From Vibrio proteolyticus NBRC 13287 (GTDB lineage: Bacteria; Pseudomonadota; Gammaproteobacteria; Enterobacterales; Vibrionaceae), in contig NZ_BATJ01000012.1 of assembly GCF_000467125.1 (NCBI RefSeq), positions 85,927-149,926 on the forward strand: a stretch of 64,000 bases of DNA, given 5' to 3'. Position 1 is the stretch's first letter. Every line of letters begins with the position of its first letter. The notes below the pieces were generated by a model. It made no database searches. It saw only the letters and a program-made list of their open reading frames with translations, and had not been told where the DNA came from. Positions 1 to 7,810 of the stretch are shown piece by piece. A program made the position numbers and the translations under genes.

Positions 1-419
1 TGATTAAACTGGCTGGAATTGCTCTGGCACTGGCTGTCGGCTTTTTCGCCTCAGACATTGCCCGCTGGTTTGACACGGGAGACAGTCGTCTCTCTCTCGA
101 CCAATATTGCGTGTTGTCTTCTCAGCCCTGCTCTCAATCCAATGTCACCATGACACTCAACCAGAATACGGCTCAGCCGCTGGTGCCGGTGCAGATCTCG
201 GTGCAGTGGCCACAAGCCCAGTCTGAAACACTGCGCTTAGATTTGGAAGGGTTGGAAATGGAAATGGGGCGAGCACGCTTCGTGCTGAAAGCAGTTGGCA
301 ACCAGCGTTATGAAGGCGAAGTACTTCTGCCAGTCTGCACTCAAAATGAAATGACCTGGCTGGGCGAGTTGTCCGACGGTCATCAAACCGTTTACCCTGC
401 AATAAGGATGAAAAGATGA
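1..419 (+). CDS. Membrane-anchored hypothetical protein ahead of SCO (start codon just outside window)
   Basis: The frame is open from base 3, and bases 1-2 (TG) look like the end of an ATG whose A lies just before the window, so only about one base is missing. The protein would be about 139 aa. Residues 3-17 form a hydrophobic N-terminal anchor, followed by a short extracytoplasmic domain with cysteines near 37 and 44 and one more near the C-terminus. The stop overlaps the start of the SCO gene in an ATGA junction, so the two are translationally coupled. I do not recognise the family. The SCO and PCuAC neighbours suggest a part in copper handling or oxidase assembly, but that is context only. 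Confidence 0.75.
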   Translation, partial: IKLAGIALALAVGFFASDIARWFDTGDSRLSLDQYCVLSSQPCSQSNVTMTLNQNTAQPLVPVQISVQWPQAQSETLRLDLEGLEMEMGRARFVLKAVGNQRYEGEVLLPVCTQNEMTWLGELSDGHQTVYPAIRMKR

Positions 420-1030
420 GTAGAAACTGGTCTCTGATTTTGGTCGCGGCTTTTGCCTTAGGATATGGTGTCAAAACCTACCTCGATTCTCAGCCCGATA
501 GCCCAGTTGCCACAGAGCAACAACCAGCCTCACCACAGGAAACCGTGCTGTTCGGCCAGAACGACCAACCGGTGCATCTTTTTGATACCAGCGATGAGCG
601 TATCCGCATCGTGTATTTTGGTTTTACCCGCTGTCCAGATGTCTGTCCGACGTCGCTGGCCATGCTGGCCGGTGCCCTCAACCAGATCGACCCGGACACG
701 CTGGCAAAACTGCGCCCAGTGTTCGTTTCACTGGATCCAGAACGCGATAAAGCGGATGACTCGTATCAATACGCTCAATACTTCCACAAGGCAATCGAAG
801 GCCTGTCGGCGCCACTGGCGGTGACCAAACCACTGGCGCACAGCTATGGCGTCATTTTCCGTAAAACGGAACTGAAAGATTCGGAACTGAAGTACACGCT
901 GGATCACAGCTCTTACTTCTACTTCCTCAAACCAGACGGCACACTGATTACAAAAGTGCCGCACACTCAGACACCGGCACCGATTGTGGCAGCTATCGAG
1001 TCGGTAACCAGCTCAGTACAAGGAAAATAA
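416..1030 (+). CDS. SCO1/SenC/PrrC family copper chaperone
   Basis: A 204-aa membrane-anchored thioredoxin-fold protein of the SCO family, which delivers copper to, or reduces, the CuA centre of cytochrome oxidase at the outer face of the inner membrane. One hydrophobic segment spans about residues 6-20. The copper-binding CPDVC motif places C73 and C77, and the conserved distal histidine is H164 in the LDHSS context. The length is typical of the family. It overlaps the preceding gene by 4 bases and is followed after one base by a PCuAC-type chaperone, the usual partner for CuA loading. Family assignment is firm; the target oxidase is not in the window. Confidence 0.93.
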   Translation: MSRNWSLILVAAFALGYGVKTYLDSQPDSPVATEQQPASPQETVLFGQNDQPVHLFDTSDERIRIVYFGFTRCPDVCPTSLAMLAGALNQIDPDTLAKLRPVFVSLDPERDKADDSYQYAQYFHKAIEGLSAPLAVTKPLAHSYGVIFRKTELKDSELKYTLDHSSYFYFLKPDGTLITKVPHTQTPAPIVAAIESVTSSVQGK

Positions 1031-1031
1031 T

Positions 1032-1490
1032 ATGAAGCTTAAAGCTCTGCTATTGGCCTCTTTGGCTCTCAGCCCGTTGGCCTACGCAAACTCTGACATC
1101 ATGGCTCACGATGCCTATGCGCGCGCGACGCCACCAAACGCCCCAACCAGTGCCATCTTCGCCCAGTTCATGAACCAAGGCGATGAGGACCGCTACATTG
1201 TTTCCGTTTCGACACCAGCGGCAGGCAAAGTAGAACTGCACGACGTGATCCACGACGGCGATGTGATGCAAATGCGTCAGATAGAAAAAATCAAACTGCC
1301 AGCCCACGGCATGGCCGAACTCAAGCCTGGCAGTTTACATATCATGTTGTTTGATCTTAAGCAGCCACTGGCAGAAGGTGAGAACATTGATGTTGAAGTT
1401 ACCTTCGCCAACGGTGAAAAGCTAAGCTTCCAGGCGCCAGTGAAAAAAGTCATGAGCGGCATGAAAAAAATGCAGCACAGCCATCAATAA
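1032..1490 (+). CDS. Periplasmic copper chaperone PCuAC family (DUF461)
   Basis: A 152-aa protein with a clear signal peptide (residues 1 to about 19, cleavage after AYA). The PCuAC pattern of one histidine and methionines spaced through the domain can be seen: ELHDV and MQMRQ near residues 69-82, then HIML near residue 103. A His/Met-rich tail (MSGMKKMQHSHQ) extends past the core and could bind metal. It directly follows the SCO gene, with which such proteins cooperate in CuA assembly. A terminator hairpin lies 17 bases after the stop, closing the operon. Confidence 0.9.
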   Translation: MKLKALLLASLALSPLAYANSDIMAHDAYARATPPNAPTSAIFAQFMNQGDEDRYIVSVSTPAAGKVELHDVIHDGDVMQMRQIEKIKLPAHGMAELKPGSLHIMLFDLKQPLAEGENIDVEVTFANGEKLSFQAPVKKVMSGMKKMQHSHQ

Positions 1491-1506
1491 TTGGCGAAAA
1501 AACAGC

Positions 1507-1538
1507 AAAACAGGTGAGACTCTTCCCGCCTGTTTTGT
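1507..1538 (+). terminator. Rho-independent terminator after the SCO/PCuAC operon
   Basis: An inverted repeat of AAAACAGG(T)G and CGCCTGTTTT with an 8-10 base loop begins 17 bases after the PCuAC stop. One G-T pair is needed in the stem. Confidence 0.75.
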
Positions 1539-1579
1539 TATCATCGCGCCGTTAACTGATTAAACATAAGGAGAATCTG

Positions 1580-1621
1580 ATGATTGTATTACGTATCCAC
1601 CCGGCAAGTCAGGCGAAGTAA
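1580..1621 (+). CDS. Possible 13-codon leader peptide upstream of rsgA
   Basis: A strong Shine-Dalgarno (AAGGAG at 1568-1573) lies 6 bases before an ATG opening a 13-codon frame, MIVLRIHPASQAK, ending TAA at 1619-1621. It is followed about 50 bases later by a terminator-like hairpin (1670-1699), and rsgA starts 70 bases beyond that. The layout of leader ORF, hairpin and structural gene resembles attenuation. No residue is strongly repeated, so the sensed signal is unknown. Nothing else in the stretch explains so good a ribosome site. Confidence 0.5.
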   Translation: MIVLRIHPASQAK

Positions 1622-1669
1622 AGCGAACACTCACTTTCACTCTATTCCTTTCTTCCCCTCCTAAATTTG

Positions 1670-1699
1670 CCCGGTGTCCTTAGACCGGGGTCTGTTTTT
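1670..1699 (+). terminator. Terminator or attenuator hairpin between leader ORF and rsgA
   Basis: CCCGGT (1670-1675) pairs with ACCGGG (1684-1689), followed by GTCTGTTTTTG. It lies inside the leader, upstream of rsgA rather than after it. A second small hairpin, CACAGAG/CTCTGTG (about 1735-1753), lies between it and the rsgA start. Confidence 0.6.
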
Positions 1700-1768
1700 G
1701 TTCATTCGACCCTAATATCTCTGCATATCAATGACACAGAGACGTTACTCTGTGGCTAGGGAAAAGCA

Positions 1769-2812
1769 ATGAAACATCATTTATCATTACGCCAACTGGG
1801 TTGGCAACCTGTCTTTCAACAACAACTGTTACTCGATGAACTCGAACACGCGACCGTTGCGCGCGTTACGGCTCATCAGCGAAGCGGCTACACACTGCTC
1901 AGCGAACTCGGCGAGCACCACTTGCCTATCCATCATTCGCAACCTGCAATGACGGTGGGCGACTGGTTACTGCTCGACCCAAATGAGCAGTTCCTGCGAA
2001 CGTTAGAGCGTTCGTCGCTATTCAGTCGTAAGGCCGCTGGGAGTAAAATCGCCGAGCAACTTATTGCAGCCAATGTCGATAGCGTCTTTATTGTCTGTTC
2101 ACTGAATCTTGATTTTAACCTCAGCCGGATCGAACGTTACCTGGCTTTGGCACACGAAGCAGGCAGTGAGCCCGTCATCGTTCTGAGTAAACTCGATTTA
2201 TGCGATGACGCGGAAGAGAAAACCGCGCAAGTCAGAGCCTTGAGCCCCCTGCTGTGTGTCGAAGCCGTAAACGGCCTTGACGCAGACAGTTGTGCCCGAC
2301 TGTCCCCTTGGTGTCAACCTGGGCAAACCGTGGCCTTTATGGGCTCTTCCGGGGTCGGAAAATCGACGCTGGTGAATACCTTGATGGGCACAACGGAACA
2401 GGACACCGGTTCGATCCGTGAAGACGACAGCAAAGGGCGCCATACAACCACGTCACGTTCGTTGCACTTCATGCCATCGGGGGCGGTTCTGATTGACACC
2501 CCGGGAATGCGCGAATTGCAATTGGCAGACTGCGCCGCAGGCGTCAGTGAGGCGTTCGCAGATATCGAGCAGCTCGCTCAGCAGTGCCGGTTCAACGATT
2601 GCCACCACCAGGGGGAACCCGGCTGCGCTGTGACTCAGGCCGTCGATCGTGGTGAGCTGGAAGAGCGTCGCCTGAAGAATTATTTCAAGCTGCTGCGTGA
2701 ACAAGCCCATAACAGCTCGAGCCTGGCTCAACAGCGAGCCAAGTTTAAACAACTGGGTAAAATGTATCGTTCCGTGCAGTCAGACAAACGCAAACTCAAG
2801 CAAAACCACTAA
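1769..2812 (+). CDS. rsgA: RsgA-family small-subunit-dependent GTPase
   Basis: A 347-aa circularly permuted GTPase that acts late in 30S ribosome maturation. An OB-fold domain occupies about residues 20-100. G4-like SKLD comes first (near 138-141), then the P-loop GSSGVGKST at 192-200 and DTPG from D243, the permuted order that defines the family. A C-terminal Cys/His zinc site (CRFNDCHH, then EPGC) lies near residues 271-286. Length matches RsgA (about 350 aa). It is a single-gene unit with its own leader and terminator, so it may be a second copy beside a chromosome-I gene; that cannot be tested here. Confidence 0.9.
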   Translation: MKHHLSLRQLGWQPVFQQQLLLDELEHATVARVTAHQRSGYTLLSELGEHHLPIHHSQPAMTVGDWLLLDPNEQFLRTLERSSLFSRKAAGSKIAEQLIAANVDSVFIVCSLNLDFNLSRIERYLALAHEAGSEPVIVLSKLDLCDDAEEKTAQVRALSPLLCVEAVNGLDADSCARLSPWCQPGQTVAFMGSSGVGKSTLVNTLMGTTEQDTGSIREDDSKGRHTTTSRSLHFMPSGAVLIDTPGMRELQLADCAAGVSEAFADIEQLAQQCRFNDCHHQGEPGCAVTQAVDRGELEERRLKNYFKLLREQAHNSSSLAQQRAKFKQLGKMYRSVQSDKRKLKQNH

Positions 2813-2821
2813 CACGCTACG

Positions 2822-2847
2822 ATTCACCCGGTAACCTGCCGGGTGAA
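2822..2847 (+). terminator. Terminator hairpin after rsgA
   Basis: A perfect 10-bp stem, ATTCACCCGG/CCGGGTGAAT, lies 10 bases after the rsgA stop. The U-tract is weak (AATTTCC). Confidence 0.65.
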
Positions 2848-3061
2848 TAATTTCCTACAACAATCTCCCCACAACGCATCAATAACAAGCGCGAAACAAT
2901 CAACAACATAAAATGTTACATATACAGCATTTTTGCAATTAGCTGTGCTAATTCTCAATTAATTCTAGACACATCATCTTGAGCCACTATTATTGTCATC
3001 CTCAGTTTTCAATAGCTGACATCACTATAATTTTAGAGATTGATTCATTGCAGGGATAACT

Positions 3062-4297
3062 ATGCATCGCAACAATATTTTCGCCCGTTTTGCGCGTGGA
3101 AACCTGGTTCTCCAAATCCTGGCGGGTATCGTACTCGGCAGCGTGCTGGCGCTCCTGGCTCCGGAACGTGCACAAGAGGTGGGTTTACTCGGAAGCCTGT
3201 TCGTCGGAGCGCTGAAAGCCGTCGCTCCTATTCTGGTCTTTATTCTGGTGGCAGCTTCTATTGCCAACCAAAAGAAAAACCAACACACCTATATGCGCCC
3301 TATCGTGGTTTTGTACCTGTTCGGTACATTCACCGCCGCACTGACCGCTGTCGCCATGAGCTTTATGTTCCCTACCACACTGACTCTGGTGTCAGGCGCT
3401 GAAGGGACAACGCCACCACAAGGCATCGGTGAAGTTCTGAATACCCTGCTGTTCAAACTGGTCGATAACCCAGTGAATGCGCTGATGAGCGCCAACTATA
3501 TCGGTATCCTGGCATGGGCGGTGGGTCTGGGCTTGGCTCTGCACCACGCATCAGCGACCACCAAAGCGGTATTTGAAGATCTGAGTCACGGCGTGTCTCA
3601 AATCGTTCGCTTCATTATCCGCTTGGCACCGTTTGGTATCTTTGGTCTGGTTGCGTCTACGCTGGCCACCACAGGTTTTGAAGCTCTGTCTGGCTACGCG
3701 CAGCTTCTGGGTGTATTGCTGGGTGCGATGCTGATCATCGCTCTGGTGGTAAACCCGATTATCGTTTTGGTGAAAACCGGTGAAAACCCTTACCCACTGG
3801 TACTGCAGTGTCTGCGCGAAAGTGGTGTTACGGCATTCTTTACCCGTTCAAGTGCCGCAAATATCCCGGTGAATATGGCACTGTGTGAAAAGCTAAAACT
3901 GGATGAAGACACCTACTCAGTGTCTATCCCGTTGGGTGCAACAATCAACATGGCTGGAGCCGCCATCACCATTACAGTGCTGACTCTGGCGGCTGTGCAT
4001 ACGCTGGGTATTGAAGTGGATATCCTGACCGCACTGCTGCTGAGCATTGTGGCTGCAGTTTCAGCTTGTGGCGCTTCAGGCGTTGCGGGTGGTTCTTTGT
4101 TACTGATTCCTCTGGCATGTGGCCTGTTTGGTATTCCAAACGAAGTGGCGATGCAAGTCGTGGCGGTAGGCTTTATCATTGGTGTTATCCAGGATTCAGC
4201 AGAAACCGCTTTGAACAGCTCCACTGACGTTGTGTTCACTGCCGCTGTGTGCAAAGCGCAACACAGAAAAGAGCAGAAGCGACTGGCAGCAGAATAA
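3062..4297 (+). CDS. sstT: Serine/threonine:Na+ symporter SstT
   Basis: A 411-aa polytopic member of the dicarboxylate/amino acid:cation symporter family, importing serine and threonine with sodium across the inner membrane. Eight or so hydrophobic segments are visible, together with the family's serine-rich loop ([13 protein letters not shown], near residue 260) and the NMAGAAI motif of HP2/TM7. The start ATG follows a short GGGATAACT context. The upstream 2848-3061 is AT-rich and holds the promoter. A strong terminator that could also serve the opposing Sel1 gene follows at 4312. Confidence 0.93.
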   Translation: MHRNNIFARFARGNLVLQILAGIVLGSVLALLAPERAQEVGLLGSLFVGALKAVAPILVFILVAASIANQKKNQHTYMRPIVVLYLFGTFTAALTAVAMSFMFPTTLTLVSGAEGTTPPQGIGEVLNTLLFKLVDNPVNALMSANYIGILAWAVGLGLALHHASATTKAVFEDLSHGVSQIVRFIIRLAPFGIFGLVASTLATTGFEALSGYAQLLGVLLGAMLIIALVVNPIIVLVKTGENPYPLVLQCLRESGVTAFFTRSSAANIPVNMALCEKLKLDEDTYSVSIPLGATINMAGAAITITVLTLAAVHTLGIEVDILTALLLSIVAAVSACGASGVAGGSLLLIPLACGLFGIPNEVAMQVVAVGFIIGVIQDSAETALNSSTDVVFTAAVCKAQHRKEQKRLAAE

Positions 4298-4311
4298 GCC
4301 GCCAAACATGC

Positions 4312-4342
4312 AAAAGCCCCGGTTTGATACCGGGGCTTTTTT
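4312..4342. terminator. Bidirectional terminator between sstT and the Sel1-repeat gene
   Basis: AAAAGCCCCGG and CCGGGGCTTTTTT flank a TTTGATA loop. A-tract and T-tract on either side let it work for both convergent genes. Confidence 0.85.
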
Positions 4343-4361
4343 GTGTCTATCCGATGCGAGT

Positions 4362-5531
4362 CTACAACTTAAAACCGGCGCTGAAGTCCATTTTAGGCGG
4401 TGGAGATTCTGGCTCAGGAGGCTGTGGTTCAGGTTGCGGCTGAGACTGCGTTGTGTCCGCTGCGCGACTGAGTAACTCTTCGTCCAGCTCATTGTCATCG
4501 CTCAGTAGCTCACTGTCAGTGGCATCTTGTGGCAACTGGATGCCACGTTTGTAGAGTTTGTTCAATACCCGGATCACAGAGTGCTTACTGACGGTTCCCG
4601 CCGCCATTTTCTTGATGATTGGCCGAACCAGAGATTGCAACCCAACAACAGAATCGACCCCTAAATTAGCACCCACCTGATCACGCAGTGCTTTTGCCGG
4701 CTCATAACCAAAATACGCCGACAGGAACAACCAGATATAGGCGATTGCGTTGCCTTTGCTCCCTCTGTCCATCCAGGCTTCACCCGCGTGATACATCGCC
4801 TGAACATGTCCCTTTTCTGCCGCCCGTTCTAACCAGTAGCAACCTTTATTGTGATCCGCAGAAACGCCAACCCCATGCAGATAATTCAACCCAAGGCGCA
4901 TACGCCCTTCTAGGCTGTTAAGCTGCGCCGCACGTTTGTACCAATAAGTCGAATCCTGAGGTTTACGTTGTGGGTTATTCGCGGAAACGCACCACTCGCC
5001 AAGAAAAAGTATTGCATCGATGTTTTTTTCTTCCGCCGCTTCTTGCATCACGGAAGTCGCTTTTAATACGTTTTGATCCGTTCCCCGCCCGTGAAACAGC
5101 GCCAACGCCATGTCATATTTGGCTGAGGCATTTCCCTCCAGTGCTGAGATGCAATTTTGCCAGAACTTAGCCTGTTCTTTCAGCACCAGATCTTCCCGCA
5201 TTTTCTGGCTGAGACGAACAATGCCGTACATGCCATTAATGCTGTCGAGCTTCGCGGCTTTGGTGTACCAGTGCAGCGCTTCTTTGATGTTGGTGCGTTC
5301 AGCTTCTTTGGCCAAAAACAGAATGGTTGGGACATGCCCTTCTTCAGCCTTGAGAATGCGCTCCTGCCGCTCTCGCTGCTTGTTTTTTTCCAGCGCACGA
5401 CGATACGCCAGCTCTCGCTGACGTTTCTCTTCTTCCAGACGCTTTTTGCGCAATGACAGCGACAACATCCAGAGGAACACTAATATCAGTGCCAGTCCTG
5501 TGGCGCCGATCGCTATTCCGATAATACTCAT
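4362..5531 (-). CDS. Membrane-anchored Sel1/TPR-repeat protein
   Basis: A 389-aa protein with an N-terminal transmembrane helix (residues 3-26), a basic, glutamate-rich coiled-coil-like stretch (27-65), then Sel1-type repeats (A-x-x-x-L-G-x-x-Y-x-x-G patterns; for example YDMALALFHGRG and MRLGLNYLHGVGV) through about residue 280. The C-terminus is a short Pro/Glu-rich segment (PEPQPPEPESPPP) ending MDFSAGFKL. Sel1 repeats are protein-interaction scaffolds; the partner is unknown. The gene stands alone on the minus strand and shares its terminator with sstT. Confidence 0.85.
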   Translation of the reverse strand: MSIIGIAIGATGLALILVFLWMLSLSLRKKRLEEEKRQRELAYRRALEKNKQRERQERILKAEEGHVPTILFLAKEAERTNIKEALHWYTKAAKLDSINGMYGIVRLSQKMREDLVLKEQAKFWQNCISALEGNASAKYDMALALFHGRGTDQNVLKATSVMQEAAEEKNIDAILFLGEWCVSANNPQRKPQDSTYWYKRAAQLNSLEGRMRLGLNYLHGVGVSADHNKGCYWLERAAEKGHVQAMYHAGEAWMDRGSKGNAIAYIWLFLSAYFGYEPAKALRDQVGANLGVDSVVGLQSLVRPIIKKMAAGTVSKHSVIRVLNKLYKRGIQLPQDATDSELLSDDNELDEELLSRAADTTQSQPQPEPQPPEPESPPPKMDFSAGFKL

Positions 5532-5696
5532 CTAATGACTTCTGCTCTATTGATACTTATTGTATCGGCCATGGACGAAAAATATTAAATGCTTTATATC
5601 CAAGCCGTTTCATTAGGTGAAAGAAACGTCGTTTGGCGAGGAAATAATGCCTACATCCTGTATTGATTGCGTCCGATTATACCGGTATGACCAGTT

Positions 5697-5843
5697 GGCT
5701 TGCTAAATTGCGCCACAAACATGACATGGGTTCCAAAGTCAGCCCCATGTAAGGTCCACAATACGGGTCCTCTCTGTTCGTTGCACACGTGTTCAAACCG
5801 AGCGCCCCCAAATACAAAAGCCACGCAAGTGCGTGGCTTTTGT
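5697..5843 (+). ncRNA. Candidate unnamed small RNA
   Basis: The 5532-5862 interval has no convincing gene. On the plus strand a promoter-like TTGATT-N17-TATGAC (5662-5690) precedes about 145 bases ending in a strong terminator (5817-5843). The same hairpin terminates the opposing bactofilin gene, so the terminator alone is not proof. The sequence carries no ribosome site with a sensible frame. Transcript ends are estimates. Confidence 0.3.
5817..5843. terminator. Terminator downstream of the bactofilin operon
   Basis: A perfect AAAAGCCACGC/GCGTGGCTTTT stem with an AAGT tetraloop lies 20 bases past the bactofilin stop. It is symmetric and can act on both strands. Confidence 0.85.
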
Positions 5844-5862
5844 CGGTGCATCGTGGGTTCAA

Positions 5863-6276
5863 TCAGGCTTCGGCAGCCGCTTTCGCATCGCACAAGTCCA
5901 CCACCTGACGCTCAGACTGACTGTACTGCCCGGCATGGGTCACGCCATGGAACTTGCCTCCCGGCTCAATACTGAGGTTGTCACTGTAAATGGTGCCACT
6001 TACCCGGCCACGGCTCAGGATCTCGATTACGTCAGCATAACAGGTGCCTTCAAATTCGCCGTTGATGATCACACGTTCGGCACGGATTTCACCACTGACC
6101 AAACCGGATTCACTGATCACCAGACTTTTTTCCACTTCGACGGCCCCGTCGATAGAACCGTCTACCTGGATATCGCACTCTAACTGGAGCTGTCCGCTAA
6201 TTGCACAGCCTTTTGCGATGACAGTTGTAGCTGACTGCTGACTCTTAACTCGACTTTGTCTACCAAAGATTCCCAT
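5863..6276 (-). CDS. Bactofilin (polymer-forming cytoskeletal protein)
   Basis: A 137-aa bactofilin. A short N-terminal tail is followed by the right-handed beta-helix core of about 100 residues with its regular short hydrophobic/glycine repeats (CAISGQLQLECDIQVDGSIDG, then GLVSGEIRAERVIINGEFEG). Bactofilins polymerise without nucleotide and position peptidoglycan enzymes. The start lies 97 bases inside the 3' end of the upstream LytM peptidase gene in another frame, so the two are tightly coupled. This pairing of bactofilin with an M23 peptidase recurs in bacteria and points to local cell-wall shaping. Confidence 0.9.
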   Translation of the reverse strand: MGIFGRQSRVKSQQSATTVIAKGCAISGQLQLECDIQVDGSIDGAVEVEKSLVISESGLVSGEIRAERVIINGEFEGTCYADVIEILSRGRVSGTIYSDNLSIEPGGKFHGVTHAGQYSQSERQVVDLCDAKAAAEA

Positions 6277-7127
6277 CGAATACCTCTTACATTACTAAAT
6301 AGTGTCTCGAAATTGTCTACCCCCCAGTCAACAAATGGTCGGGGGTTTAACGGCCGGCCAACAAAACGAACTTCATAGTGCAGGTGTGGGCCCGACGACA
6401 AACCACTGTTACCAGAGTAGCCAATCAGATCGCCTTTCTGCACAAAATCGCCACTTTGCACTTTGAACTTCTGTAAGTGCGAATACGAACTGGAGAAACC
6501 GTAAGCATGCTGCAGGCGGAGAAAGTTACCACTCCCCTTGTTGCTGGGTCGGACGACTTCTACCACCCCATCAGCCGGAGCATAGACAGGCGTACCAATG
6601 TTGACGGCAAAATCCTGACCGCGGTGAAATTTCATTTTCCCGGTCACGGGATGTTTACGCTTGCCATATCCTGACGAAATACGTGCATGCTGAACAGGCG
6701 ATCCGCTGGGGATTTGGGTTAACATCACCATTCGAACCGACGACGTGATGGCTGCCGCGTCCAGACGGGTTTCCAGTGCACCGGCCCCCTCTTCGACTCC
6801 GAGAACTTTCTCTAAGTCGCCCAGACGATCAGCCACCAGATTGATGCGCTCTTCGCGCTCCACCAGGTCGCTTTCCAAGTTGTCCTTAAGCTCTTTGAGC
6901 GACGTCACTTCCTCACTCAAAGACATGGATTTTGTTTCGAGCTCCCGCTGTTTGATCTTGGCGAAATCCACTTCATTCTTCAGATAGTAGATCACCCCGC
7001 CAGTCACAATCAGGCTGACAGCCATACAATATCCCAAGCCCTTGAGCACATGGCGAAACCATTTTCCAAACTGGAAATGCTGCGTGCCATGAATAGACGA
7101 TACCGAGATTGTTATCCTTTCTTTCAT
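6180..7127 (-). CDS. Membrane-anchored M23 (LytM) peptidase
   Basis: About 315 aa from the ATG at 7127 (MKERITIS). The frame is open further up (TTG at 7184, ATG at 7157), but those starts have no better ribosome site. Order: a short cytoplasmic segment, one transmembrane helix (about residues 33-51), a coiled coil rich in Leu/Glu (about 55-105), then the LytM domain with zinc ligands in HRGQD and the GPHLHYE motif. All expected ligands are present, so it is probably an active endopeptidase rather than a degenerate activator. It overlaps the bactofilin gene by 97 bases. Confidence 0.87.
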   Translation of the reverse strand: MKERITISVSSIHGTQHFQFGKWFRHVLKGLGYCMAVSLIVTGGVIYYLKNEVDFAKIKQRELETKSMSLSEEVTSLKELKDNLESDLVEREERINLVADRLGDLEKVLGVEEGAGALETRLDAAAITSSVRMVMLTQIPSGSPVQHARISSGYGKRKHPVTGKMKFHRGQDFAVNIGTPVYAPADGVVEVVRPSNKGSGNFLRLQHAYGFSSSYSHLQKFKVQSGDFVQKGDLIGYSGNSGLSSGPHLHYEVRFVGRPLNPRPFVDWGVDNFETLFSNVRGIRWESLVDKVELRVSSQLQLSSQKAVQLADSSS

Positions 7128-7458
7128 GGAATTTATTCGAAAATTTATTTGAGGCATGAATAAAAAACGCAGGCATTCTAACAAGAATAAAAATAACCCT
7201 GAACCTTGTCATGGCTCGCACTAAGACCTTATTGTTAACTTTGTGATTAAGGCATGAAAAATGCGGATCATCACAAACGGTCAAATATGCACCCAATGGA
7301 TTACTCTTTATTATTGTTTGGTTGCCATCGCCCTCCGCAAGTCCTTTCGCTGACGAAAATTATGCCACCCACGACATATCGTTCGCCGTATCTTAATTAC
7401 AAAAAAGCGACGGCAGATTGGACGGGATTTAATTCGATTAATTAAATAAATAATGACC

Positions 7459-7474
7459 TGTGAGAAAGATCACC
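7459..7474. promoter_or_regulatory. CRP-like site 1 upstream of mtlA
   Basis: TGTGAGAAAGATCACC matches TGTGA-N6-TCACA at 9 of 10 key positions. Confidence 0.65.
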
Positions 7475-7509
7475 TGTTGTGCGGAATTAATTTTTTAACC
7501 TTTCATTTG

Positions 7510-7525
7510 TGTGACAAGGATCACT
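7510..7525. promoter_or_regulatory. CRP-like site 2 upstream of mtlA
   Basis: TGTGACAAGGATCACT matches the CRP consensus at 9 of 10 key positions. Confidence 0.65.
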
Positions 7526-7554
7526 CATGAAACACTTATTGACCAGCTACGTTT

Positions 7555-7570
7555 TGTGATACCGATCATT
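7555..7570. promoter_or_regulatory. CRP-like site 3 upstream of mtlA
   Basis: TGTGATACCGATCATT has a perfect left half and a TCATT right half. It ends 10 bases before the TTGACA -35 element. Confidence 0.55.
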
Positions 7571-7591
7571 TAAAATTAATTGACAATTATA

Positions 7592-7715
7592 AAAACAACA
7601 AAATGTAGCTAAATTACATGTCAGAGATATGACAGTGGTCACTAAAAATTGTTTTGCAGTAGGGATTTTATGCGGAGCTGATCACGAAAAACCCGTTGTC
7701 AGTTCCAAATGAAGA
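7592..7715 (-). ncRNA. mtlS: MtlS-type antisense sRNA against the mtlA leader (ends predicted)
   Basis: In V. cholerae a ~120-nt sRNA, MtlS, is made antisense to the mtlA 5' UTR and represses MtlA in the absence of mannitol. Here the minus strand carries TTGATT (7745-7750), 17 bases, TTTACC (7722-7727), giving a start near 7715. About 120 bases on there is a weak hairpin, ATGTA/TACAT, followed by TTTTGTTGTTTTT (7592-7619). The predicted length fits MtlS. The identity rests on position and family knowledge. The hairpin is short and AT-rich, so the 3' end is uncertain. Confidence 0.5.
7628..7643. promoter_or_regulatory. CRP-like site 4 upstream of mtlA
   Basis: TATGACAGTGGTCACT. If transcription began near 7677 this would sit at about -41.5, a class II position, with TTTTAT as the -10. 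If the TTGACA at 7580 is used instead, the site lies downstream of the start. The sequence cannot decide. Confidence 0.5.
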
Positions 7716-7810
7716 TTGTGTGGTAAATTGATTGGGTACTAAGCAATCAAGCGGTTTTGGCGAACCGTTACTACAACAATATTCATCAGAACATCGAACG
7801 GGGAATTCTT

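Larger units (their letters stand above)
7128..7810. promoter_or_regulatory. Long control region upstream of mtlA
   Basis: No protein gene is supported between the LytM start and mtlA. The stretch is AT-rich and holds at least four CRP-like palindromes (listed separately), a fifth weak one (TGCGG-N6-TCACG at 7671-7686), a consensus -35 TTGACA at 7580-7585, and the MtlS antisense region. E. coli mtl is also known for several CRP sites. 7185-7450 shows nothing distinct apart from low GC and presumably the divergent LytM promoter. Confidence 0.6.

Noticed and set aside
7757..7810. Longer mtlA from an upstream TTG
   Set aside because: No ribosome site; the ATG at 7811 has GGGGA and matches the family N-terminus.
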